Assembly: GCF_030150285.1 (NCBI RefSeq)
Contig: NZ_JASLGE010000020.1
Location: 145,236 to 209,235 of the forward strand
Direction of reading: 5' to 3'
DNA: 64,000 nt
Source: Pseudomonas sp.
GTDB lineage: Bacteria; Pseudomonadota; Gammaproteobacteria; Pseudomonadales; Pseudomonadaceae
In this document: in pieces, positions 43,817-51,971 of the stretch
Position numbering within the stretch: position 1 is the first letter of the stretch
Layout of the letters: every line of letters begins with the position of its first letter
Program-made: the position numbers and the translations under genes
The notes under the pieces: model-generated
What the model saw: the letters and a program-made list of their open reading frames with translations, nothing else
Databases searched by the model: none
Told to the model about the DNA's origin: nothing

Positions 43817-44628
43817 GGTGCCTTGTCCGCCGTCGCCACCGGGATCACCGACCCCGAGTAACGCTCATTGATAAACGTGGCCACTTCTGGCGACAGCAAG
43901 TCCTTGGCCAACCGCTGAATCCGCGGGTCGTTCTGCAATGCCGGCGTGGTCACCAGGATATTGGCGTAAGGGTTGTTGGTGGCGGTTTCCAGCCCCAGCG
44001 CATCCTTGGCCGGAACCAGGCCGGCATCCAGTGCATAGTTACCGTTGATCACCGCCAGGTCGACGTCATCCAGCGATCGGGGGATTTGCGGCGATTCGAT
44101 CTCCAGAATCTTCAACTGCTTGGGGTTTTCAGCGATGTCTTTGGGCGTGGCCTGGTCGGTGGCCGGGTTATTGAAACCCGGCTTGAGCTTGATCAACCCG
44201 TTGTCCTGTAACAAGTACAAGGCACGGCTCAGGTTGGTGGTGTTGTTGGGCACCGCCACCGTGCCTTTTTGTGGCACTTGGTCCAGGGTTTGGTGGCGGC
44301 GCGAGTAAATGCCCAAGGGCTCGATATGCACGGTCGCGGCCACGGCAAACGGTTTGCCCAGCGCTTGCTCCTGAGACTTGAGGTACGGCAGGTGCTGGAA
44401 GTAGTTGGCGTCGACATCGCCGTGAATCAACAGCTCATTGGAGTTCACGCCATTGGGGATCTCGATGATTTTGAACGTCAACTGCGGGTCGATTTTTTGC
44501 ACGTAAGCCAAAATTTCGGCATGGGGCACCGGGTCAGCAGCAATGCGCAAAGGCTCCTGTGCCAGCGCACTTAAAGAAGCGAGCAACCCACCCAGTACCG
44601 CCAGCGTCAATCCAGTTTTCTTGAACAT
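43813..44628 (-). CDS. metQ: Methionine ABC transporter binding protein MetQ
   Basis: This 271-residue NLPA/MetQ protein has a signal peptide at about 1-23. Its core is LRIAADPVPHAEILAYVQKIDPQLTFKIIEIPNGVNSNELLIHGDVDANYFQHLPYL, then AVPNNTTNLSRALYLLQDNGLIKL. The signal peptide ends SLSALAQ with no lipobox cysteine, so it would be soluble in the periplasm rather than lipid-anchored. E. coli MetQ is a lipoprotein; lack of the Cys occurs in some Pseudomonas paralogues. Substrate may be methionine or a related sulfur compound. Confidence 0.9.
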   Translation of the reverse strand: MFKKTGLTLAVLGGLLASLSALAQEPLRIAADPVPHAEILAYVQKIDPQLTFKIIEIPNGVNSNELLIHGDVDANYFQHLPYLKSQEQALGKPFAVAATVHIEPLGIYSRRHQTLDQVPQKGTVAVPNNTTNLSRALYLLQDNGLIKLKPGFNNPATDQATPKDIAENPKQLKILEIESPQIPRSLDDVDLAVINGNYALDAGLVPAKDALGLETATNNPYANILVTTPALQNDPRIQRLAKDLLSPEVATFINERYSGSVIPVATADKAP

Positions 44629-44642
44629 GGTGCAATCCTTTT

Positions 44643-45680
44643 TCAGGCGCTGAGCGCAGAGGGAATCAAAGCATCGGCGTAAAAACGCTGGGCCACATCG
44701 GGGTGCGAACGCAGGCGACCTTTGAGGTAATTCCAGCCCACGTCTCTGAACAACGGGTTATCCGGATCGCTGGCCGGGCCACGGGCTTCACGCAGCAACG
44801 CGGCGGGCAATGGGTACAGCGGCACTACCGTATCCAGTTGGGCCCCCAGGAAAAACGCAATTGACAGCCGCTCTTGCCCTTTGGGCGGCGAAACCACACG
44901 GTGCACCGTGGCGCGCAAGTAGCCGTTGGTGGCCAGTTCCAGCAACTCGCCGATATTCACCACCAGGGTGTCGGGCAATGGCGACGCATCAATCCAGCGC
45001 CCCTCTTCAATTTCGACCTGCAGGCCCGCCTGTACGTCCTGCAACAGAAAGCTCAAAAACCCTGAATCCTTATGGGCACCCACACCTTGGTTGCTTTCGT
45101 CAGGACCTTGGCCCGGGTAACGCATCAGTTTGATGTGCTCATTGGGTTGATCACCGTACAACGGGTCGAACGCGTCGGGTGCCAGCGACAGTGCTTCGGC
45201 AAACGCGCGCAATAGGCGCAGCGACATCACCGTCATGGCTTGCTGCCATTCCAGCAGCAAGGGCTTGAACGCAGGCAAGGCTTCAGGCCACTGGTTGGGC
45301 CCTTGCAGGCGGGTCCAGTACGGGCTGTTGTCCGTCTGAGGCACGGTTGCCCGCTCCGCCCCGAGGTCGAATTGCTCGCGCAAATCGGGCTTGCCACGGG
45401 TGATTTCCGAGGCGGCGGTGTTGTAGCCACGAAAGTGCGGCGAATGGATCATGCCGACAGCGGCTTTTTCGGCGTCCGGCAAGGCGAAGAACTGACGGGC
45501 GTTGTGTTGCACCTGCTTGAGCACCTCGCTGTCGATGCCATGCCCCGTCAGGTAGAAGAACCCTACGTCCCGAGCGGCATGGCGCAGTGCTTCCAGAAAA
45601 CCCTGGCGCTGGGCTTGCGTGCCGTCCAGCAATGACAAATCCAGAATGGGTAAGGCGGTGATGTCCCTTGTATGCGGCAT
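44643..45680 (-). CDS. Isopenicillin-N-synthase-family 2-oxoglutarate/Fe(II) oxygenase
   Basis: This 345-residue non-heme iron oxygenase has the family N-terminus LPILDLS and VGFFYLTGHGI, the iron triad His203-x-Asp205 (GAHKDSGFLSF) and His260 (RATVHRVV), and Arg271-x-Ser273 (RLSIAFF) for a 2-oxoglutarate-type carboxylate. Beta-lactam synthesis is unlikely. Adjacent metNIQ and amino-acid importer genes suggest it oxidises or cleaves an imported amino-acid or sulfur compound. GGGAG lies 6 bases before the ATG. It is the first gene of the operon that continues into metQNI (14-base gap). Confidence 0.85.
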   Translation of the reverse strand: MPHTRDITALPILDLSLLDGTQAQRQGFLEALRHAARDVGFFYLTGHGIDSEVLKQVQHNARQFFALPDAEKAAVGMIHSPHFRGYNTAASEITRGKPDLREQFDLGAERATVPQTDNSPYWTRLQGPNQWPEALPAFKPLLLEWQQAMTVMSLRLLRAFAEALSLAPDAFDPLYGDQPNEHIKLMRYPGQGPDESNQGVGAHKDSGFLSFLLQDVQAGLQVEIEEGRWIDASPLPDTLVVNIGELLELATNGYLRATVHRVVSPPKGQERLSIAFFLGAQLDTVVPLYPLPAALLREARGPASDPDNPLFRDVGWNYLKGRLRSHPDVAQRFYADALIPSALSA

Positions 45681-46097
45681 GGCTCACTCCCGTGTGAATC
45701 AACGAAAAGGCAGCGGGACAGTGAAGTGTCCGGCGTTTCGTTAAATCTAAACGATCTTAAAAAAAGTAAACCAATACCTTTTTAGAATTAGCTTAGGCGC
45801 AAACACCACTGCCGTCGGGAGGGCTCGGTCTTCAGGGGCGACGGCTGGCAGCGACGGCGATGTGTCGTCAGGGTGTTCCCTAATGGGGCATCGCACACCG
45901 CAATGCTCCCTTCTGTAACACACCCACCCGACCCAGCCTTTAACAGCCCCTGCCCTGCCATCGCCCCGCAACCCAGAAAAAACCTCAAGCCAAGCCCGGA
46001 TTCAATGCGTGTAGGAAAAGTCGGCACACGGATTGCAATATCGTATACGAAATTCTTGAACACCTTTAAATAGCCCACCCACGATGCCGAGGTTTCC
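45681..46097. other. Divergent promoter region, oxygenase / hydroxyproline-type importer
   Basis: This is a 417-base gap. It has an AT-rich block at about 45735-45790 next to the oxygenase start, and the operator ATATCGTATACGAAAT at 46038-46053 before the rightward importer. Nothing else was identified. Two competing long frames on the minus strand here lack start signals and family similarity. Confidence 0.6.
46038..46053. promoter_or_regulatory. Operator ATATCGTATACGAAAT (copy 1)
   Basis: The palindromic core TCGTATACGA (46041-46050) lies 48 bases before the importer binding protein. The same 16 bases occur at 51927-51942 before the DapA-family gene. The 10-base palindrome is typical of GntR/FadR-type operators (inference). 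No such regulator is in the window. Confidence 0.65.
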
Positions 46098-46916
46098 ATG
46101 AAAAACCCTGTTCTTGCCGTAGCTATCAGCGCTGTTCTCAGTACTTCCTTTGTCGCCACGGCCCAGGCCGACAAGCTGGACGACATCATCGGTTCAGGCA
46201 AACTGCGCTGCGCCGTGACCCTGGACTTCCCACCGATGGGCTCACGGGACGCCGCCAATAAACCAATCGGCTTCGATGTGGACTACTGCAACGACCTGGC
46301 GAAAGTGCTCGGCGTCGATGCTGAAATCGTGGAAACCCCGTTCCCTGACCGTATTCCGGCCCTCGTCTCCGGGCGCGCTGACGTGATTGTGGCATCGACC
46401 TCCGACACCCTGGAACGCGCCAAAACCGTCGGTTTGAGCATCCCTTACTTCGCGTTCCAGATGGTGGTGCTGACCCGCGATAACACGGGCATCAACAGCT
46501 TTGAAGACCTCAAGGGCAAAGCCCTGGGTAACACCAGCGGCACCTATGAAGCCATTGCCCTGGAAAAAGACGTGAAAAACTGGGGATCGGGCTCGTTCCG
46601 CGCCTATCAGTCGCAAAACGACACCCTGCTCGCGGTAGCCCAAGGGCACATCGAAGCCACTGTCGTGACCAACACCGTGGCCGCCGCCACCCTCAAGTCG
46701 GGCAAGTACAAGAACCTCAAAATCGCCGGTAACGCACCGTACGTGGTCGACTACGTATCGCTGGGGGCCAAGCGCAACGAGTACGGCCTGCTCAACTACC
46801 TCAACCTGTTCGTCAACCAACAAGTGCGTACCGGGCGTTACAACGAGCTGTGGACCAAGTGGGTCGGCAGTGACATTCCACCGGCCAACCTGACTGTTCC
46901 GCACGTTTACTACTGA
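46098..46916 (+). CDS. Polar amino-acid ABC binding protein of the hydroxyproline cluster
   Basis: This 272-residue family 3 binding protein has a signal peptide at about 1-24. The core reads LDDIIGSGKLRCAVTLDFPPMGSRDAANKPIGFDVDYCNDLAKVLGVDAEIVETPFPDRIPALVSGRADVIVASTSDTLERAKTVGLSIPYFAF, typical of cyclohexadienyl- or polar amino-acid-type binders. GAGG lies 5 bases before the ATG. It heads the importer-plus-enzyme operon, so hydroxyproline is the likely ligand. A shared operator lies upstream. Confidence 0.85.
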   Translation: MKNPVLAVAISAVLSTSFVATAQADKLDDIIGSGKLRCAVTLDFPPMGSRDAANKPIGFDVDYCNDLAKVLGVDAEIVETPFPDRIPALVSGRADVIVASTSDTLERAKTVGLSIPYFAFQMVVLTRDNTGINSFEDLKGKALGNTSGTYEAIALEKDVKNWGSGSFRAYQSQNDTLLAVAQGHIEATVVTNTVAAATLKSGKYKNLKIAGNAPYVVDYVSLGAKRNEYGLLNYLNLFVNQQVRTGRYNELWTKWVGSDIPPANLTVPHVYY

Positions 46917-46926
46917 GGTGGCCCGC

Positions 46927-48699
46927 ATGCTCAGGACCACGTCTCTTGATGGCCGCAGCCTGGTCTGCGGCGCCGCCCAAGGGCCCTTGTTATTCGCTGA
47001 TGTCGGGCTGAGTTTCTGGGGCGGGGTTGACCCGTTTACGGGTGAGGTCATTGACCGTCACCACCCGCTGAGCGGCGAATGCCTGGCAGGCCGGGTGTTG
47101 GCTATCCCCAGCGGTCGCGGCTCGTGTACCGGCAGTAGCGTGATGATGGAACTGATCAGCAATGGTCATGCCCCCGCCGCGCTGGTGCTGGCCGAAGCAG
47201 ATGAGATTTTGACCCTGGGCGTGCTGGTGGCACAGACCCTGTTTGAGCGTTCATTGCCGGTGCTGTGCATCGGCAAGGAGGCCTTTGGTGCCTTGAGCGG
47301 CCAGGCCTTTGCGCGGGTCGACGGCCCTCGTGTGAGCCTGTTTGATGCCCTGCCCGACGATGGCTGGACGCCGCCGCTCACGCCGGTGAGCAGCGACGAC
47401 GTCGGTGGTTCGATTGCACTGACTGCACTCGATCAGGCACTGCTGAACGGCGCGCATGGCAAGGCCGCGCAAGTGGCCATGCAGATCGTGCTGCGCATGG
47501 CCCGCTTGCAAGGGGCCGAGCAACTGCTCGACATCACTCAGGCGCATATCGACGGCTGTATTTATACAGGCCCGGCGAGTTTGCGTTTTGCTCAACAACT
47601 GGTGACGTGGGGCGCGAAAGTGCGCGTGCCCACCACCCTGAATTCGATTTCGGTAGACCAGCGCCGCTGGCGCGAACTGGGCATCAACCCGGCACTCGGT
47701 GTACCGGCCAGCGCCTTGGGCGATGCCTATATGGCCATGGGCGCACAACTGAGCTTTACCTGCGCGCCTTACCTGCTGGACACCGCACCCGTCGCTGGCG
47801 AGCAGATTGTCTGGGCCGAGTCCAATGCGGTGGTGTACGCCAACAGCGTATTGGGGGCACGGACGCTCAAGTACCCGGACTATCTGGACATCTGCATCGC
47901 CCTGACCGGCCGCGCGCCGCTGATTGGTTGCCACCTGGACGATCAGCGCAAGGCCGCCCTGCACATTGCGGTGGCCCCCGTGGGCCAACTGGATGATGCC
48001 TTTTACCCTTTGCTCGGCTATCACGTCGGAGCCTTGGCCGGCAGCCGCATCCCGCTGGTCTCGGGCCTGGAGCACCTGGCCCCCGACACCGATGACCTGA
48101 AAGCCTTCGGCGCAGCGTTTGCGACCACTTCGGGCGCACCGCTGTTCCACATTGCCGGGGTCACCCCTGAAGCCCTCGACCCTGCACAGGTGCTGCAAGG
48201 CCCGGTGCCGACGATCACCGTCAGCCAGGCCGATTTGCTGCACAGTTGGCAGGAACTGAACAGCGCCACCGACCCTGAAGTAACCATGGTGTCACTGGGC
48301 AACCCGCACTTTTCGCTGACCGAGTTCGGCCGGCTGGCGCAGTTGTGCCAAGGGCAGCATAAACACCCTGACGTGGTAATGGCCATTACCTGCGGCCGCG
48401 CGGTGCTGGAGCAAGCTCGCAACGCCGGGTACCTGGCCCCGATCGAAGCCTTTGGGGCCACGCTGGTCACGGACACCTGCTGGTGCATGCTCGGCGAGCC
48501 GGTCATCCCGCTCGCAGCCAAAACCTTGATGACCAACTCAGGCAAATTCGCCCATTACGCCCCCGGCCTGGTGGGGCGCAAAGTCCATTTCTCCAGCCTT
48601 GCCGAGTGCGTGCATGCAGCCTGCAACGCCAAGGCCAGTGGGCACCTGCCCGACTGGCTGAGCCCAGGCAACTTACCGGAGACGCCAGCCCATGTTTGA
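46927..48699 (+). CDS. Aconitase X (DUF126-DUF521 fused), probable cis-3-hydroxy-L-proline dehydratase
   Basis: This 590-residue protein starts with the DUF126 swivel domain (about 1-140: LAGRVLAIPSGRGSCTGSSVMMELISNGHAPAALVLAEADEILTLGVLVAQ) fused to the DUF521 aconitase-like domain (about 150-585), the single-chain form called type I AcnX. Published work identifies AcnX as cis-3-hydroxy-L-proline dehydratase, making delta-1-pyrroline-2-carboxylate. The Pyr2C-reductase-type gene at 54661 and the proline-racemase-like gene at 50743 support that pathway. The ATG at 46927 has GAGG 8 bases upstream. The next gene overlaps by eight bases. Confidence 0.85.
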   Translation: MLRTTSLDGRSLVCGAAQGPLLFADVGLSFWGGVDPFTGEVIDRHHPLSGECLAGRVLAIPSGRGSCTGSSVMMELISNGHAPAALVLAEADEILTLGVLVAQTLFERSLPVLCIGKEAFGALSGQAFARVDGPRVSLFDALPDDGWTPPLTPVSSDDVGGSIALTALDQALLNGAHGKAAQVAMQIVLRMARLQGAEQLLDITQAHIDGCIYTGPASLRFAQQLVTWGAKVRVPTTLNSISVDQRRWRELGINPALGVPASALGDAYMAMGAQLSFTCAPYLLDTAPVAGEQIVWAESNAVVYANSVLGARTLKYPDYLDICIALTGRAPLIGCHLDDQRKAALHIAVAPVGQLDDAFYPLLGYHVGALAGSRIPLVSGLEHLAPDTDDLKAFGAAFATTSGAPLFHIAGVTPEALDPAQVLQGPVPTITVSQADLLHSWQELNSATDPEVTMVSLGNPHFSLTEFGRLAQLCQGQHKHPDVVMAITCGRAVLEQARNAGYLAPIEAFGATLVTDTCWCMLGEPVIPLAAKTLMTNSGKFAHYAPGLVGRKVHFSSLAECVHAACNAKASGHLPDWLSPGNLPETPAHV

Positions 48700-49357
48700 T
48701 TACACGTTCCAATGGCGCTCAGCGATGCGCGCCTTGCCCGACATGCTGGCCGGTGCGCTAGTGACCTTCGAGACCGCCGTGCTGTCGATGATTTTCGGCG
48801 TCGTCATCGCCCTGGCCCTGACCGTGATGCGCGAAGCGAAAAACCCGGTGTTACGCGGTTTCGGTAACACGTGGGTGTCCATCGCCCGCAACACACCATC
48901 GCTGTTCCAGATCTACGTGTTGTATTTCGGCCTGGGCTCCATGGGCTGGCACGTCAGCTCCTGGGTGGCCTTGCTCGCGGGCATTACCTTCAACAACGCC
49001 GGTTACCTGGCCGAAAACTTTCGCGGCGGCCTCAAGGCCGTGCCCGACACCCAAGTGCGGGCCGCACGCTCGCTGGGCATGAGTGCCTTTCAGACCTACC
49101 GCATGATCGTCGTCCCGCAGTTGCTGCGCATCGTCTACTACCCGCTGACCAACCAGATGGTGTGGGCGGTGCTGATGACCTCACTGGGGGTCATCGTAGG
49201 GCTCAACAACGACCTGACCGGCGTGACCCAGGACCTCAACGTCAAAACGTTCCGCACCTTCGAGTATTTCGCGATGGCCGCGGTGCTGTATTACCTGATT
49301 GCCAAAGCGATCGTCGCGGTAGCCCGGCTGATGGCCTGGCGCCTGTTCCGCTACTGA
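48692..49357 (+). CDS. Amino-acid ABC transporter permease (first) of the hydroxyproline cluster
   Basis: This 221-residue polar-amino-acid permease has WVSIARNTPSLFQIYVLYFGLG (family signature) and an EAA loop (AENFRGGLKAVPDTQVRAARSLGMSAFQTYRMIVVPQLLR). It overlaps the AcnX stop by eight bases and is followed by the second permease after 10 bases. It would form the membrane channel with that protein. Confidence 0.9.
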   Translation: MFDYTFQWRSAMRALPDMLAGALVTFETAVLSMIFGVVIALALTVMREAKNPVLRGFGNTWVSIARNTPSLFQIYVLYFGLGSMGWHVSSWVALLAGITFNNAGYLAENFRGGLKAVPDTQVRAARSLGMSAFQTYRMIVVPQLLRIVYYPLTNQMVWAVLMTSLGVIVGLNNDLTGVTQDLNVKTFRTFEYFAMAAVLYYLIAKAIVAVARLMAWRLFRY

Positions 49358-49367
49358 GGACGTGACC

Positions 49368-50018
49368 ATGTTTTCGACCAGTTTTACCTGGAATGACTTT
49401 GTGTTTTTGCTGGAGGGTGCCTGGGTCACCCTGCAACTGACGGGCTGGGCCATTTTGCTGGGCACGTTTGCCGGCCTGATCTTCGGCCTGCTCCGGGCGC
49501 TGTTGCCAAGGGCCAGCCTGCCGCTGTCCTGGGTGCTCGATGTGTTTCGCAGCGTGCCGTTGCTGATTCAGTTTGTGCTGTTCAACTCGCTCAAGAGCAT
49601 TGCCGGGCTGAACATCAGCGCGTTCACCGTGGGCTGCATCGTGCTCGGAGTGTACGCCGCCGCGTACTTCACCGAAATCGTGCGCAGCGGCGTCTTGGCG
49701 GTGCCGTTCACGGTGCGCCGGGCCAGCCGTTCGCTGGGCCTGAGCTACCTGCAGGACTTGCGCTACATCGTGCTGCCCATCGCCACCCGCGTGGCCTTCC
49801 CGGGCTGGCTCAACCTGGTGCTCAGCGTGATGAAAGACACCGCGCTGGTGATGTGGATCGGCATTGTCGAACTGCTGCGCGCCTCGCAGATTATCGTCAC
49901 CCGTATTCAGGAACCGTTGCTCGTGCTGCTGGTCGCGGGCCTTATCTATTACGTCATGAGCCTGGTGGTAGCCCGCCTCGGCGCTCGTCTGGAAAGAAGG
50001 TGGCAAGAAAATGATTGA
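49368..50018 (+). CDS. Amino-acid ABC transporter permease (second) of the hydroxyproline cluster
   Basis: This 216-residue permease has VFRSVPLLIQFVLFNSLKS and the EAA loop (TEIVRSGVLAVPFTVRRASRSLGLSYLQDLRYIVLPIATR). The ATG at 49368 has GAGGA 7 bases upstream; a GTG at 49362 lies too close to that site. It overlaps the ATPase gene by eight bases. Confidence 0.9.
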   Translation: MFSTSFTWNDFVFLLEGAWVTLQLTGWAILLGTFAGLIFGLLRALLPRASLPLSWVLDVFRSVPLLIQFVLFNSLKSIAGLNISAFTVGCIVLGVYAAAYFTEIVRSGVLAVPFTVRRASRSLGLSYLQDLRYIVLPIATRVAFPGWLNLVLSVMKDTALVMWIGIVELLRASQIIVTRIQEPLLVLLVAGLIYYVMSLVVARLGARLERRWQEND

Positions 50019-50733
50019 GATCGACAACGTCTATAAATCCTTCGGCGACCTGGAAGTGGTCAAGGGCGTGAGCCTGACCGTCAACAAGGGTGAAGTGGTC
50101 TCGATTATCGGTGGCTCGGGCTCGGGGAAATCGACCCTGCTGATGTGCATCAACGGCCTGGAACCCATCCAGCGTGGCAGCATCCGGGTGGACGGCCTTG
50201 AAGTGCATGACCGCGCCACCGACCTCAACCGCTTGCGGCAGAAAATCGGCATTGTGTTCCAGCAATGGAACGCCTTCCCACACCTGACCGTGCTCGAAAA
50301 CGTCATGCTCGCCCCGCGCAAGGTGCTGGGCAAAAGCAAGGCCGAGGCAGAAGCCCTGGCCGTGCAGCAGCTCACCCACGTGGGCCTGGGCGACAAGCTC
50401 AAGACCTTTCCCGGCAAGCTGTCCGGCGGCCAGCAACAGCGCATGGCGATTGCTCGCGCCCTGGCCATGTCGCCGGACTACATGCTGTTCGACGAAGCCA
50501 CGTCGGCCCTTGACCCGCAGTTGGTGGGCGAAGTGCTGGACACCATGCGCATGCTCGCCGAAGACGGCATGACGATGGTGCTGGTGACCCATGAAATTCG
50601 CTTTGCGCGGGATGTGTCCGACCGCGTGGCGTTCTTTCGTAACGGCCTGGTGCACGAAATCGGCACGCCCGATCAAGTCATCGGCAACCCTGTGCACGCG
50701 GAAACCGCGGCCTTCCTCAAGTCGGTCAAATAG
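50011..50733 (+). CDS. Amino-acid ABC transporter ATP-binding protein of the hydroxyproline cluster
   Basis: This is a 240-residue ATPase of the polar amino-acid type. It has Walker A GGSGSGKSTLLMC, Q-loop VFQQWNAFPHLTVLENV, signature LSGGQQQRMAIARAL, Walker B MLFDEATSALDPQL and THEIRFARDVSD. The FQQWNAFPHLTVLENVMLAP wording is that of the glutamine and histidine importer group. It completes the binding protein-permease-permease-ATPase set; a racemase gene follows 9 bases later. Confidence 0.93.
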   Translation: MIEIDNVYKSFGDLEVVKGVSLTVNKGEVVSIIGGSGSGKSTLLMCINGLEPIQRGSIRVDGLEVHDRATDLNRLRQKIGIVFQQWNAFPHLTVLENVMLAPRKVLGKSKAEAEALAVQQLTHVGLGDKLKTFPGKLSGGQQQRMAIARALAMSPDYMLFDEATSALDPQLVGEVLDTMRMLAEDGMTMVLVTHEIRFARDVSDRVAFFRNGLVHEIGTPDQVIGNPVHAETAAFLKSVK

Positions 50734-50742
50734 GAGCAAAGC

Positions 50743-51771
50743 ATGCGTTCATCGAAAATCATCCATGTGGTCAGCTGTCACGCCGAAGGTGAGGTCGGGG
50801 ACGTGATTGTCGGCGGTGTGGCTCCGCCCCCCGGGGCCACGGTGTGGGAGCAGTCACGCTGGATTGCCCAGGACGACGTGCTGCGCAATTTTGTCCTCAA
50901 CGAGCCCCGTGGCGGCGTGTTCCGTCACGTCAACCTGCTGGTGCCGGCCAAAGACCCGCGCGCGCAAATGGGCTGGATCATCATGGAGCCGGCCGACACG
51001 CCGCCGATGTCCGGGTCCAATTCGCTGTGCGTGTCCACGGTGCTGCTCGACAGCGGCATTTTGCCGATGACCGAACCGCAAACCCGGCTGGTGCTCGAAG
51101 CGCCGGGCGGGCTGATCGAAGCCGTGGCCGAATGCCGGGACGGCAAGGTTGAGCGGGTCGAAATCAAGAACGTGCCCTCCTTCGCAGACCGCCTGGATGC
51201 GTGGATCGAGGTCGAAGGCCTGGGCTCGATCAAGGTTGATACCGCCTATGGCGGTGACAGTTTCGCCCTTGTCGATGCACACACTTTGGGCTTTTCGATT
51301 ACCCCCGACGAAGCCGCCGACCTGGTGGCCATCGGCTTGAAAATCACCCGGGCGGCCAACGACCAGTTGGGCTTTGTGCACCCGTTAAACCCGGACTGGT
51401 CGCATATCTCGTTCTGTCAGATTGCCGCACCCGTGGTGTACGAAAACGGCATCGCCACCGGAGCTAACGCCGTGGTGATCCGCCCCGGCAAGATCGACCG
51501 CTCACCCTGTGGCACCGGCTGTTCGGCGCGCATGGCGGTGTTGCAGGCCAAAGGGTTACTCAACGTGGGGGACCGGTTTATCGGCCGCTCGATTATCGGC
51601 TCCGAGTTTCACTGCCGCATCGACTCCATGACCGAAGTGGCCGGGCGCACCGCCATTTACCCGTGCGTTTCAGGGCGGGCCTGGATTACCGGCACCCACC
51701 AACACCTGCTGGACCCGAGCGACCCGTGGCCCGAGGGCTATCGCCTGTCCGACACCTGGCCGGGGGCGTAG
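50743..51771 (+). CDS. Proline racemase family enzyme, Ser/Cys type (probable 3-/4-hydroxyproline epimerase)
   Basis: This 342-residue enzyme has the two catalytic positions of the family, but the first is Ser90 (PPMSGSNSLCV, where racemases have MCGHN) while the second remains Cys256 (DRSPCGTGCSA). From published work on the family, Cys/Cys pairs are 4-hydroxyproline epimerases, Cys/Thr are trans-3-hydroxyproline dehydratases, and Ser/Cys members epimerise both 3- and 4-hydroxyproline. It would connect trans- and cis-hydroxyproline isomers to the enzymes next to it. The exact activity is inferred. It is 9 bases after the ATPase. Confidence 0.8.
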   Translation: MRSSKIIHVVSCHAEGEVGDVIVGGVAPPPGATVWEQSRWIAQDDVLRNFVLNEPRGGVFRHVNLLVPAKDPRAQMGWIIMEPADTPPMSGSNSLCVSTVLLDSGILPMTEPQTRLVLEAPGGLIEAVAECRDGKVERVEIKNVPSFADRLDAWIEVEGLGSIKVDTAYGGDSFALVDAHTLGFSITPDEAADLVAIGLKITRAANDQLGFVHPLNPDWSHISFCQIAAPVVYENGIATGANAVVIRPGKIDRSPCGTGCSARMAVLQAKGLLNVGDRFIGRSIIGSEFHCRIDSMTEVAGRTAIYPCVSGRAWITGTHQHLLDPSDPWPEGYRLSDTWPGA

Positions 51772-51790
51772 AAGAAACTTGCCTGGAACA

Positions 51791-51840
51791 TGTAGGAACG
51801 AGCTTGCTCGCGATCGTTTAAAGCACAACCGATAGCGAGC
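51791..51840. repeat. REP palindrome
   Basis: It reads tgtaggaacgagcttgctcgcgatcg, then a partial return arm. It is a member of the local REP family between the epimerase gene and the next operator. Confidence 0.6.
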
Positions 51841-51926
51841 CATCGAACGTGGACCGGCTCCCCCGACTAAGCGACCGAGCGTAGTAAGCGTGTGTAAATA
51901 ACACTGGCCCATTATTGGCACATAAC

Positions 51927-51942
51927 ATATCGTATACGAAAT
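51927..51942. promoter_or_regulatory. Operator ATATCGTATACGAAAT (copy 2)
   Basis: It is identical over 16 bases to the site at 46038-46053 and lies 30 bases before the DapA-family gene. It marks a second transcription unit under the same regulator. Confidence 0.65.
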
Positions 51943-51971
51943 ACAATCAAAGCAACCGGAGGCAACAAACA

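Noticed and set aside
47251..48243. 330-residue minus-strand frame
   Set aside because: Antisense to the AcnX gene with no recognisable motifs.
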